Of a stretch of 64,000 nt of DNA, positions 47,263 through 60,100 are shown piece after piece. Position 1 is the stretch's first letter, and each line of letters starts with the position of its first letter. The notes beneath the pieces were generated by a model that searched no databases, was not told where the DNA came from, and saw only the letters and a program-made list of their open reading frames with translations. Location: assembly GCA_030248215.1 (NCBI GenBank), contig JASANG010002742.1, positions 1-64,000 on the forward strand, given 5' to 3'. Both the position numbers and the translations under genes were made by a program. The DNA comes from Enoplolaimus lenunculus. Lineage: Eukaryota > Nematoda > Enoplea > Enoplida > Thoracostomopsidae.

Positions 47263-47985
47263 TTGATAAAAATTGCCGAAATCGCCTCACAACGCAATAT
47301 AATTTCATCTGCGGCTAGTATGGGATTGAGTATTTCTCGATGTAAAATTAAAGATTATGCCCATACGTTTATACAGTGAAACTTAAAGCATATATTGTTG
47401 AAAGAAACTTTGCAAGCGAAGCGAACGAGAAGCAAGACGCATGTTAAAATCACAATGTGAAATATTTAAATTGGTGTGTCCCTCTGCGAAAAATACGTTA
47501 GAATGAGTCAGAATGGATGTCGAACAATGAAGAACACCTGGTGAGCCAAGCGAGCAACAAACCTACTGCAATGATTTTTAGCTTTGCGTTGCTTCAGTAA
47601 ACGAGTGATGTGATCCGTAGATGACGTCCACTGTGTGAATGGCAACAGTGGCAGGTCCAGGAAATGCATGTAAACCCTTTCCGAGCTTACAGTGCGCAAA
47701 ATTTTGCCGTGCGAATTTTTCATCTGAAGCTCAAAATGTGTTTTCTGGCAAAATAAGATATAAAAGGGCATGGTAGCAAAGCCCAATCAGAACATTTACG
47801 CCTTCGGCGCAATTAGTTAATCATAAGATATCAACCTTTAAGCTAAAAATACGCTTTAAGCAAGTAAACTTTCGAAACACAAGACGTTTCTTCCCTTACC
47901 GGAAAATGCTAATTCCGTCACTGTAGCTATTTAACTTGCACTTGAGAGACTAACATTCAATCTACTCTCGTAATGTACACTTTGT
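47263..47985. other. Unassigned DNA with an exon-like piece
   Basis: On the - strand an acceptor TTATTTTGCCAG (about 47742-47753) is followed by an open frame reading KTHFELQMKNSHGKILRT up to a GTAAGC donor, or further if unspliced. No partner exon was found in phase. Confidence 0.3.
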
Positions 47986-47989
47986 TGAA

Positions 47990-48095
47990 CAAATATAGCG
48001 TTACCTCATTTTTACTCTAAAGCATAGGCTTTAGGCTTAGGAATATGCTTATACTACTGTTACGGCCATGTTCTATACGTTGTATGTCATGAATG
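47990..48095. mobile_element. Family E element, inverted and short
   Basis: AGCATAGGCTTTAGGCTTAG then ACTACTGTTACGGCCATGT, the ordered end words of the family. Confidence 0.5.
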
Positions 48096-49305
48096 AACGT
48101 AGTAAAATATAACGATCGAGGAATCGTTTCACTAATACAGACAAAATGACAAGCAAAAGCACTTATCATTTGGGTCAGCTCACGCATTAATTGGTCAATT
48201 CCGTGTTACAACGTGATTAATTGTTGTTAGTGTATGTGCGAAAAAGGGTAAGATTACCATGGGTGCCGCCAGAATCTTATTGGGTATGTGAACCTGGGGT
48301 CTAGTGGAGATAGTTTTAAATAATGTTGCAACAGCGGCAAATCTTTTAAATTTTTATATACTTTACCTGTATAAAAATTGTTTCGAGTGCAACAAGACGT
48401 GCAAACGTACGCACTTGCACATTCCTTCTGGTGACCATGAAATGTATCCAGTAGGAGTACAAGGTGCGGTAAACTCGTTTTGTTGAAACCGTTGTTTCGC
48501 AGTACTTGGCAGACATTACAGGGATAGCAATACGTGAAGATTGCTATGGTCCATGTTCGTTAACTTAGCGAAAACAATAGTTGTAATACATTTTAATTTT
48601 GTTTGGCGTGCACAGTTTGCACTGTGTTGCTAATAGTCCATTCCAGGGTTGGACACCGGAAAAAACCATCGGAAAAAACAGGTTTTTCCGGTTTTTTTCC
48701 GTTTGTTTCAGAGGGGGTGGAGAAAAAGAAAAAAACAGAAAAAGCTTTTTATCATATAATCTAAATCACTCGCAAATCAGCGACAAAACATCGAGGAAAC
48801 CGTAAGGAATTGGTTTTTCTCACGCTTCCGTCGCCGCGAAGGCTGATTTACTGCTGAGGAAGCATTGGCGGATCCAGAATACTCTGAAATGCGGGACTGC
48901 CTCGACAAATAGAGGAAGCATTACTGAACGAAGTAAGCCAGAAGCCATACGTCATGTTAGTGCTAAACCTTTAAATACAAATCTTGGTCAGTAAGTAGAA
49001 GGAATAACTGAATACACACATCTCTTAAAGTTCTAGAAAGACCAGAAAAACACATGTTTACAGGTTCTAAACTCAACTGCACTTTACTTAAGCTACAGTG
49101 GCTCCTCAGCGGCGGATACAGGGTGAGAAGAGTTTGTGTCTACTATTGCACCAGCAGTCCTGCGGTGCTAAAAATATGTTGTACAAATGGTTTCGTAATC
49201 AAACCGGAATTCCAGCTGCATCCCTGCTACAATTTATTTCTTTAAAAGTGATTGTTATATATTTGGGATTTTTCTGTTTCACTTTTATATAACATTTATG
49301 GCCAA
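48096..49305. other. Unassigned DNA with a cysteine-rich open frame
   Basis: On the - strand about 48366-48565 reads YCYPCNVCQVLRNNGF ... ECASAYVCTSCCTRNNF and reaches a good donor (ACAG then GTAAAG, near 48366). The opposite strand is also open (+ 48304-48486, ending NCFECNKTCK...), so the coding strand, if any, is uncertain. Confidence 0.3.
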
Positions 49306-49307
49306 TG

Positions 49308-49516
49308 TAAAGAACAGGGGCGGAACAGTATTATAAGCTAATACCTAAGCCTAAGTCTAAGCCTAAGCCTAAACCTAGGCCTAATCGTAAGAATGAGCAT
49401 ATTCCTAAACCTAAGCCTAAGCCAAAACCTGAGCCAAGCAAAAAAATAGTCTAAAGTTTAAGCTTATTCAATTATAATCCCATAGAAAAATGTTCCACCC
49501 CTGATCTTTACATGGG
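49308..49516. mobile_element. Family E TIR element, clearest telomere-like hexamer run
   Basis: CAGGGGCGGAACAG at the left and ATGTTCCACCCCTG at the right are inverted repeats. Between them lie about ten GCCTAA-type hexamers, exact and degenerate, and the family tail ATAGTCTAAAGTTTAAGC. Confidence 0.8.
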
Positions 49517-50245
49517 CCACATTTGTTGCAGACATAACTTCTTATTAATTTCACTTTTCATATGTCAAAAACTACAAATCCTGCTTACAGATTTTTGCCG
49601 GACTCAACCCCGCAAGTTTGTGCCCACGTTAGCTGGCACATGCATCTTTTTAGGTATATAACAACTCTCTGTAGTGTGTGCGACTGCAGCAAGCTTTCAT
49701 CACGTGTTATCAAATATTGATGTTTAGTAAAATAATTTAATTCTTCTAATGTCATTCTTTCAAAAGACAAATCATTCATCAACCTTTTTTGGCTTGCCGA
49801 AGCATTAGTACTTGATTTTCAATTTTTGTTCGTTTTTCCAGTCGATTCAGTTTTTACGGAAAAATCAACCCTGGTATACTGTATGTGAGCAAAGGTTAAT
49901 AGTTTCAACTTTTTTCATGGAAACAAATACACACAATTCATCAGAACTTTTTAATTGTCAAGTGCTTCATATCTTTTACGTTCAAAATATTTTGATCGTA
50001 ACGGTGGTATATCAAGGAAGATTTTGAGATCGAACTGAATGAGAATGCTTGAATTGCATATTGTATGCAACTAGCATCTCTCAAGAGGCTTTTTTTCTAT
50101 TTATATATAAAATATGTGTTGGTTTAGCCAGTTTACTGTCGTTCAAAGTATATACTTATAGTAAATTTTAAACGTAAGCTCGGTTCTTAGGCCAAACCGT
50201 TTGTCACTTCAAAGAAAATAGTTATTTTGGAAAGGTTGTCCAACT
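49517..50245. other. Unassigned DNA with a small open frame
   Basis: On the - strand 49585-49782 encodes a helical, charged 65-residue reading (MNDLSFERMTLEELNYF...) ending at TAA or at an overlapping GTAAGC donor. No family recognised. Confidence 0.3.
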
Positions 50246-50560
50246 TTGGACGTCCAATCAAAAAATTCCAGTCCTCACAGCTTTTCTTCCGAAATGGGCC
50301 AACCTCGGACATCCAATCAGCAAATACTAATCCTCACAGTTTTTTCCCGAAATGGGTCACGTCCAATCAGAAAATTCTTGACCTCACAGCTTTCTTCCGA
50401 AACGTGCCAACCTCGGACGTCCAATCAGCAAATTCTAATCCTCACAGTTTTCTTCTGAAATGGGCCAACCTCGGACGTCCAATCAGACAATTCTAGTCCT
50501 CACAGCTTTTCTTCTGAAATGGGCCAACTCGGGCGTCCAATCAGCAAATTTTACATAATG
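50246..50560. repeat. Tandem repeat, ~57 bp unit, about 5.5 copies
   Basis: Each unit has GGACGTCCAATCAG, a variable AAATTCTAATCC, CTCACAG and CTTCTGAAATGGGCCAACCT. The + frames that cross it are repeat-driven and not taken as genes. Confidence 0.95.
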
Positions 50561-52975
50561 CGCATCTTGATTTTTACTGGCTAGATTGAGTTGTTCTTGT
50601 AAATTTTACTATGTTTTTACATATGTAGTATTTTATTTGCCTTTTACCTTCGTTTCCTGTCAGATTTAGTCATTCAACTGTTGCTGAAACCAGAATCATG
50701 TTGACTTTCTCTCACCGTTTTCGAAAGTCAGATTTTGGCATTACTTCGGTTTTCCATTATGCTTTTAGGGTGTTTAAGTTCAAGTCTGAACTCAAATTTA
50801 GGATTTAAGTTAGCTTGTGGGTCAGAGTGTACAATACCCCTTAATAACTCAGCAGTAATTCAACTGCTTACGATTCTTAGACTTTTATGCCAGACTTCAG
50901 CTTTGGCTTTGGTTCAGGTTTAAGCTTTAAGCATGTGGAAAAAGTGTACAAGACACCCGGAATCTAAGAATTTACAATGAAATAGTTGTCTATGAAATTT
51001 ATACAATTTACAATTAAATAGTTGTCTAAGAACTTTATGTATGGGTTGTAAAAGTTTATTTTTCAGCTTAATTTTTTTAAATAATAAACCCGCCCATTAA
51101 ATCAATAACATCTCCTGAATTACTCGGGTAACAGTTGTCGTTTATTGCTGTTAACTAGGTTGTATAGTTTTAAAACAATTTAAATATATACAAAGCATCT
51201 TACGTAGTTTATTATGAATATTTTGTCTATTTATCTTTATATTAGTTGCGATAGTAGGCTTGCGGTAGTAAAAGCTAAAATATCTGCAAGTTTACATAAA
51301 TAAATGAACAATGAAAGCTTGGGCCGGATAGAAAGAGCGTTTATTGTAGCCGAAACACACAATTTCTACTGCAAGCCTGTTGCAAAATTGTTGAAATTTA
51401 CTGCGGTCAAAAACAGGCGGAAGTGTTGCAACAGTGAACAAACCATCCACGCCCCACCAGGAACCTTCTGTCGGGACTCTAACTAATTTCGATCCAACTC
51501 TATTCATCCATTCCGTCAGCCTGCACTCTCACTTCGGACAACTAGATTTAAAATTTGAAACTACCAAATAGCACTACCACGGAATACTACTGCACCCAGG
51601 GGTCAAACACTTGGATCCCCGAGGCAAATACTCCGCTACGGCTCTAAAAACATCTTAACTGATGGTTTTGCAACCTGATACGCTAAAATTTCGGGACTCT
51701 TGTGTTTCTCCAGAAAATTCCACCTCGGCGGAGTCACGAATCCATTTGTATCCCTACAGAGGTCCTCAGAAGCGATTGGCACATTTACCCAACTGAAGCA
51801 CGAGTAACAAATAAACCAGTAATCAGTCGTTGCACACATGTGCAAACTCTCTTTGTACCCTGTGTTTTACTGCTTTGACATATGTTTAGAAATGTTTGTT
51901 CAAGTTAGTCTGTTCTAAAGCCTTGAAATTTGATTGACCATTGAAAAAATAACAAAACTTACATTTCAATGTAAACAACTGTTCACTTAGAAGTATAGAG
52001 ATATACAAATCTGTTGGCACGCTACTCAAAATACGTAAATAGAGCGTTCCAGCTTTAATAATATAAATAACATATTTTCTGGTATTTCTATGTTATTTTT
52101 CATTTTAATATTGTACAATACACTTCTGCCAGCAAAATTCCTACGCTGCCTTTGAGGAATTATTTTCAAAGCAAAGAGAAAATATATCCCTTGATTCTTG
52201 CTCCATATGGGGGCAGCCACATAAGGTGGCAAATTTCCCAACCCACCCAATGGGTACCCCACAAGCTTTAAACGTGAGCCTAAACTTAAAAGTAAGCCCA
52301 AGGTAAGTCAAAATCTGGAAAATTTCGAGAACAGCGGAAAAGCAAAAACAGTATTTTAGAAAATATCTTCACAATGATCAAATATGCGTCGGCGTATTGG
52401 AATCGTAATCGTAAACGTTAAATTCAGCCCGGGGTTGAAAAAAACCCGTCAATGAATTCAGCACATTCCCAGTCAGATATTTCAACTAATATTTCAGAAA
52501 CAGTAATAAACAAATCTCACCGATTGTCAATAATTGTTTTGCACTGACCCTTTCAGTTGGCCGAAAAATTCATTGACAGCATTTTAATAAAACAATTCGT
52601 TAAAGAATATTTTCTTGCCGTTCCCATGCAAAACCATATCGGTTCACAATTGAATAAAAATTATAGATGTCAACTGGTAAATAAATTTTGGCTGTTTGGT
52701 TTGTTTTGTGTAAGATTTTTGCAGTGAAAAAGTTATATACTGATTATAGTTTATCGTTGGATACGGCAACTGTTAATAAAATCAGTCAGAAATTAATAAA
52801 TTTAATTTTAAATACTGAAGCGACCGAAATTACATTGTACTACATCTCAGTATACGCAATTCATACCTTCAGGTCTTGTATCCCCGTTTAACTAAAAATT
52901 AACGAAAAAATTTAGGTTTTTCTAAAAATTTGTCTGAACTAAAGCTTATGCAATGCTACATTCAAAAATGTTATA
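50561..52975. other. Unassigned DNA
   Basis: 51300-51840 is richer in G+C and holds two adjacent - strand frames (51292-51507 and 51636-51845) in different phases with no splice evidence. No gene is recognised. Confidence 0.35.
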
Positions 52976-52979
52976 GACT

Positions 52980-53110
52980 AACCACGATTTTAACTGTACG
53001 TATCAGCGTAAGCCTAACATTTAAAGCCTAAGTCTAAGTAAAAAAATTGGCGCCTACTAAATTACTATCCCTCAAAACAATGTGACGACCCTAAAACTAA
53101 CATGGACCTC
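52980..53110. mobile_element. Family E element, diverged
   Basis: ATCAGCGTAAGCCTAACATT, AAAGCCTAAGTCTAAG and GACGACCCTAAAACTAACAT follow the family order. Confidence 0.5.
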
Positions 53111-53770
53111 ATAAAACAAAAAAACACATATTTATAACAGTGTTTTAAAATAAATACAAATATTAATCCGAGGTAGGGCGTGCGAAATGTTCAATGGACG
53201 TACCCCACTTATGCATTTAATCTCAGATTAAAACATCCGTCTGCTACGTAAACTATTATAGCATGTGACCTCGAAAACTATCAAGGGCGCCGATAGACCC
53301 ATTGGTCGATGATGTGCATGTGGCACGTTTAAACAAAACATATAACAGGATGACAGTGTGACACAATTAAGCAACATATTTTGCTCTATATACCTACATA
53401 TAAACAATTTCTAAGGATATCCACGGATATTGCATATACACCCCCATTCGACATGTCTGCTGGTGCCCGTGGTATCTATATAAAAATTAATACTTCTCAG
53501 ATTTAGCTTATAATCCTAAATATCATTTTAATTTAAGTAGGAATCTCAGGTTATTTTTTGTCAAATTTTATTTTAAATTTTAAACAGTTCAACGAAACTA
53601 AAGTTTTATTGTTGTGTAGAAGTAATTTGAAATTTTTTGTTTCAACCCTTACACACTTGGTGTTTGTCCGCTTATTGGACAAGCATGACGTGGTACACTG
53701 AGCTCACGGAAAATGATGTCGTTTTGATGCTATGAATTTGAATCCAGTTGTTGTTTAAGTGGCGTTTGCT
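53111..53770. other. Downstream region of the ZP gene, unassigned
   Basis: No exon or repeat match found by eye. Confidence 0.35.
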
Positions 53771-53774
53771 TTCC

Positions 53775-53990
53775 GTCACCTCACTCCATTATGCGACGCA
53801 GTGTTCAAACTGATGTACGGTGCCGGACAGCAATATAAATCGTATTATAAATAATTTTTCGGGCTTGCGACTCCGTTCTGTAGCACGCGGCAACAGACGG
53901 CGCCTGCCGCCAGAAAACTTATTTACAATATGATTTATGCTGAACTGCACGCTGCGTGACAAGTATAGGGCCACCCTTACGCAAATAGCA
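53775..53990. mobile_element. Family H-like element
   Basis: GCACGCGGCAACAGACGGCG inside and GACAAGTATAGGGCCACCCT at the right match family H; the left end is less clear. Confidence 0.5.
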
Positions 53991-54098
53991 ACACTTAATA
54001 ATCGCAAAATTCAAACAGAAAAAAAAAGACACACACGGTAAATATTCAACATTTTGTTCATCTTGAGCATTATTATAAATGTGTTTTGTTTTTGAAAA

Positions 54099-54104
54099 TT
54101 TATT
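54099..54104 (-). terminator. Poly(A) signal of the ZP gene
   Basis: AATAAA on the - strand starts 20 bases after the TAA stop at 54125-54127, giving a very short 3' UTR, which is common in nematodes. Confidence 0.65.
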
Positions 54105-54124
54105 GTACGCTGCTTCATTCGGAT

Positions 54125-57100
54125 TTAATAACCTTTCGAATGCGCGCTTCCGGCAGAACTTCCGGGAAGTGTTTCTGGATCCAGTGTCGCTCGTGGCATT
54201 TGAAACGGAGCAACGTTTACGCCAACAGGCGGATATGCAGGTACCGGTTGAGCGTATTGCGGGTACACTGGTTTGACCGATTTTGGATTCCGGCGTTTAA
54301 CCGTGATCAGCGCAGCAATAACAAACATCGATACAGCGAATAAGCTTGCAACCACTGCAATGACGGCAATTAGCATGGTCTGATTTGCACCTAAAATAAA
54401 CATAAGTATATCACAATTGTGTACAATCCGGGCCTGTAGCCAAGAAGAGAGGCCGGTGGCGTTCATCCCCGTGTGAAAAATTCAGGCCCGTAGCCAGCTC
54501 ACCTTGGTATGGTGGGGCTAAAAAATTTTCAGTATAAGCATTCAATGGTTTTAAAGACTTGCAAGCAAGGTTGAAAATTTTCTAGGGGGGTCAAAAGTTT
54601 TGCAGGGGGGGGGCTGAGTTCCCCCTGGGCCCCCCTTGGCTACAGGCCCACGAAAATTCCCCCTGGAAAATTTTGAACATTGCCTTAAAGTCAACCAAAA
54701 CCTTTGTCTACCCCTACTGAAAAATTTTTCAGCTCCCCCCTGAAAAATGTCCTGGCTACGGGTCTGGCGCAATCGGCAGGAGACTGGATATATACGCGAC
54801 TTACCTTGACCACTGCTAATCTGAAGTCCTTGCGATTTGACAGTGTAGCCATTTTTCGCTGCAGCTTTCATAATCGCTAGATGTCGTTGTTTGAAGAACG
54901 CTTGCGAGCCTGACGTAACGTAGTTTTTATCTGACGGTTCCCATTTATTATCACACTTCTAAAACGCAAAATGATAATACAATATTTTATAGCAAATTTC
55001 AAGACTATCTTTTATTTAACACATTCTAAAAAACGTCTAAAAAACAAAATTCAAGTCATGGAAGCGGATTTGAGTTAATTTTACTCCGTCGCCAGAAATT
55101 TTCGGCCTATACAGAACATTAGACAAATATGGTATTTGATGCCAAAACAAAATACTTTGACAATTTTATTTATACATAAGCAACAGTAGTTATATATTGA
55201 GCTGAAACAATGTCAAGAGGCCTTGGTCTTAGGTAAGCGCTAGGCTTGGCGCGCGACACCGTCCGTTACCATCCGTCTCCGTATGTCACCATTAAGTAAA
55301 ACAGTGACGTTTTGAACAAATTATTTCCAGTTCCTGCCGACACGGAATGGCTGGTACTTGACTTACCGCTGCAGCCGGATCACACGATGAGCCTTTGATG
55401 CACAGATTGACAGTGCAGTGAATGTAAAGTTTCGGCGAGTCAACAAACTTGAACGCTTTGAATGAAAATGTGTACGAGCCATTCTTGTACGTATTCCAGT
55501 GTTCGACAATATCACCAAACGCATTGATGTCGTGAAGTGGACAACTGAAATACAGTAACCTAAATTTTTTAGTCTTTGAGTATTAAATGTTTAGGCAACT
55601 TCCACAATAACATGCGTGTACACACAGTAACTCTTTTTGCCTGACAGTTTGTTGATTATGAAGCCAAAAAAACGCCAACAGCGAACATAGAGGAAAAGCG
55701 TCGGTGTTTTGGCTACTGAAACCAAAAAAAGTTTTAGTTCTCAACATTCGTTTAAGCCGAAAAGCCTCACTGTGTTTGCTACTGCAGCTTTTTATGTTTC
55801 TTTCAGCCAGTGCACTGAAGCTTTTGGCAAACCAGTAGGGCTGCAGATGAATAACGCTTGTTTGGCTAAATTAGTTATTTATATTAGTTGTCAAAAAGTT
55901 AATCTGTTTTCGAACATCATAAATATATATTAAATTAATTTCAATGCATTACAGTGAAATATCGAAAATATAGACGTTACTTATGACAAGCCGATTTTAA
56001 CCAATCAAAATAATCTCGTTTTCTCCGGTTTACCTGCCGTCCACAAACGGTAACACACTCGCAGTAGTAGACCCGGCATCCTCTTGGTTGCTAAACGCAC
56101 AATACGTCGGAAGCATCGCATTGTAAGTGTCTGAAATTTAATAAAATTGCACTGGCAATTTAATACAAAAAGCATATATTACCACTCAACAGTGCTTAAG
56201 GTCTGTATATTCAGCGTTGAAATGAAGTTAAATTGGTGGAATTTTATTCTAGTCACCGAACAACGATGAAAAAGTGGAACATCAAAAATTTTGCAAGTAA
56301 CATCATAGTGGAATAGTCGACCTCTGAAATATCTATCTAAAATTATACCCATACCCACCGAAATACTTAACAAACTGCTATAAATGTAAAAGTTTGCTCA
56401 GTTTGCGATTTGTGATCAAATTCAAAATTATTAGTCAACGAGTCTCTTACTTTCTTAAATTTTCAAGACAAAAATATTAAAAATTTCGGCCCATGTTACT
56501 TTTACGGCTGTACCGGTTTCTGGTAGGTCTGTATAAACGTAGGCTTACATTCCAGACTACATTTTTTGCTTATGCTTAGGCTTTAGGTTTAATCTTAGGC
56601 TCAGGAGTACGCTTTTGCAACGCTTAGGCTTAGGTTTATGCTTAGGAATACGCTTAATCTACTGTTACGGTCTTAAAAGTAACATTGACCAAAATTTGTG
56701 ACATTAACAATCTCAAACAGCTACAAATTTATGTTAGAAATGGTAAAACATAGATGTCTTATATTCAAGAAAGCACTATTGCCCATTTTTTTAAAAAAAC
56801 GAAGTTTTTCTTATCAGGAAATAGTTGTCTTATATTCAAGAAATAATTCATTTCTGATGCTAATGATTGTAAACGAGTTTCTCCGTTTACTCTTACCAAT
56901 GTTTATAAACAATAGAATTTCAAGGATATTTCGAATTGAGCTGAGGCTTCTGCCACCATAAGTTTGCGCCTTGAACGTATTTAGGAGTGTAAAAATATGA
57001 AGTTTGATTCAGCTTAACCTCTAAATTTTAGAGTTGGCTGCCCTGGCAAAACTTTGTTTCCATGACTTATGTGCTTATTTGTCTTATATTCGACAGATAT

Positions 57101-60100
57101 TTGCCTTAACCGGATTCGACACATTGCGAAACCCATATTTCTGAAAAGCTTCACGAATAAAAGTCTGAAAATCAAGACGTATATCCGCAGTCTGCATATA
57201 TTAAACCGTAACTGTCTTAAATTTCAGACAATATCTCGTGAATATCAGACAATTTGTTATGTTTGTAGCGCCCTGTTGACACGTCTGATTCAAAGAATTT
57301 AAAGTATCGACATATCCGTCGTAGAAAAGTCAAAAATGAAAGCTGTTCTCCAAAACCCCTAAGCCGTGCATTTCCATTGAATCCTATATTAAAGGAATAG
57401 CTTTCATTGCCGATATCGAGTAAAAGACATTGAACCACATTGTCAATTGTGTGTAGCACCTATCACAACATGCTGATAGACATAGTAACTTTTGAACCAT
57501 TGACCTGTGGATATTCAAAATTTTGCCCATTTTTGGTTCTTTCGTGCCAATATTGAGATACACAAGTGTCGTAGATTGTGTAGACTGTGAATGCCTACCG
57601 CTAACTGGTGACAGATGCTATTTAGGAAATGGTGAGTATGGGTAACGGTTTAAGGGAATAATAGAACATCAAGTTAAAGGTGTGAAGTGGGCATATTTAA
57701 AAAAAGCAACACTTTGGTGCGTTACCTTTGTTCAACGTTAGCCCTAACGCTAAGTCGTGTCCAAGCTGTGCAGATGTTTCTGGAGTAATTGTGAGGTCGT
57801 TTGCCGACGTTTTTGATGTACCGACGACCATAGTAACAGCATTGCCCGATACATTGCCGCTGTTATGACCACCGCCACCTCCACCAGAACCCCCACTGAA
57901 ACGTAAATTTTCAAACAATTCAACAGCAGCGGACTGGTAATTCGTACGGTGCGGTTTCGAAACAGATTGCAATCGCAACGGAATAAAATTGGTATACTTT
58001 GATATGATTTCCATAGTTTCTATACGAAAATTGTGTTTCCACATTTTATAAATTGTTACACTGCTGTATTTTTATGAAGAGCATATGCCTGTGCCCTCAA
58101 AAAATTTGCGTCCGTCAGCTGTCTTCACCCTGGGACTACGCGCCCGAGGGTTACAGAATTCAGTTTAAAATACGCAAATCAAGCAAAGGCGTATACGACA
58201 GTAGTCATAATGCGGATATATCCTATCTAAATTTTTTAGAGATAAGACGTGAACGACTTTAACAGTATGAACATATTAACCTTCTGAATCGTAGAAGTCG
58301 GAAACTTTTCTTATACATGCAGTTATCCCCTACTGAATTGAAATCCTGGTTTACACTCAAGAAATCAAAAAGTACAAACATTCCTGAAATCAAAAAGTAC
58401 AAACACTCCTGAAATCAAAAAAGTACAAACACTCCTGAAATAAAAAAAAGTACAAACACTCCTGAAATCAAAAAGTACAAACACTACTGAAATCAAAAAA
58501 GTACAAACACTCCTGAAATAAAAAAAGTACAAACACCCCTGAAATCAAAAAGTACAAACACTCTTGAAATCACAAAAGTACAAACCCTCCTGAAATCAAA
58601 AAGTACAAACAACACTCCTGAAATCAAAAAGTACAAACACTCCTGAAATAAAAAAAGTACAAACACTCCTGAAATCAAAAAAGTACAAACACTCCTGAAA
58701 TCAAAAAGTACGAACACTCCTAAAATCAAAAAGTACAAACACTCCTGAAATCAAAAAGTACAAACACTCCTGAAATCAAAAAAGTACAAACACTCCTGAA
58801 ATCAAAAAGTACAAACACTCCTGAAATAAAAAAAGTACAAACACTCCTGCAATCAAAAAAGTACAAACACTCCTGAAATCAAAAAAAGTACAAACACTCC
58901 TGCAATCAAAAAAGTACAAACACTCCTGAAATCAAAAAAAGTACAAACATTCCTGAAATCAAAAATAGTACAAACACTCCTGAAATCAAAACTAGTACAA
59001 ACACTCCTGAAATCAAAAAAGTACAAAGGTGTTTTTTACCCTCCGTTAATATTAGTGCCACTATTGTTCACTGTTGCACTGTGCGCATAAACGCAATGTA
59101 CATCAAAGAAGTAATTCGTTGAGAACGGTTGTCCACTTTCGAAATAAAGGTCAATGGCTTCGAAATTGAGTTGAGCCTGTTGCACTTCGTCTTTGTTTGG
59201 CAACTGAAAACATATACTTATTGCAGGCTAGTCTGTACTGCAGTGACCCGAATAAGACGGGGGACTGATATTTATTTGGCCTCTCCAGAGGGTACCCCCT
59301 TGTTATTCGGTTACAGACTGTTATTTATTTTCAACCAGCCCTGCGCCACCGTTTCTTACTGATATATATCCAGTATTGCAACTATCCGTTGAATGAAACG
59401 GTTTTTGCATTGCATCAAATGCTTGAACGAGAATGCAAAGTTTAGGAATGTACTTTCAAAATTTAAGTAAGCTTTAAAGTTTCAAACTCAAATTATTTGG
59501 TTCTGGAGTCATTTATGCGCTACAATTAGGGATAATTGATATTTATGGACTCTAATTTGGAAGTGGGGCTCTATCCGCATACGGACTCTTATTAGGGATA
59601 CGGACTCCTATTGCTTGGGATTCAAAATGGGGACCTCCCCTCTTATTACCCCCCTCTTATTCCAGTCAATACAATACGCTGAGGTTTAGGCTTAGGAATA
59701 TGCTTTCTACTGTTGTAATACTCTCCGTACTTTGGTACCGTTCGTCATGGTGATCTAAATCCGAATGACAACCATGCAGACAAGCTATTAAAATAAGTAC
59801 AGTAGCTAGACTGAGGTTTTAGGTGAATATTTAGAGGGCGGCACTAAATTTTGTCTTTTATACATTTCCGTCCACAGTTTGAAAACATTTGAATCGAAAT
59901 GTTATTTCAAATATTATAAACTCAACTTTAGTCGTAGTGACAGTTGAATTTAAACTTTCTCAACACGGCGTTAACAGTGGAATTTCGTTGAAATCAGTGT
60001 CAATTTTATTTAAGTTTTACCTGAATATCTGTCGGGTGTACATTGCAGTCGTCGTACTTTGCAGTAAATGTCAAATCCGCCACAGTGCTAACTTTGTCCG

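Noticed and set aside
50227-50496. Two overlapping + strand frames of 70-89 codons
   Set aside because: Produced by the 57 bp tandem repeat.
58493-58738. 81-codon - strand frame (repeating FLISGVFVLFDF)
   Set aside because: It is the minisatellite of ZP intron 4 read in one frame.
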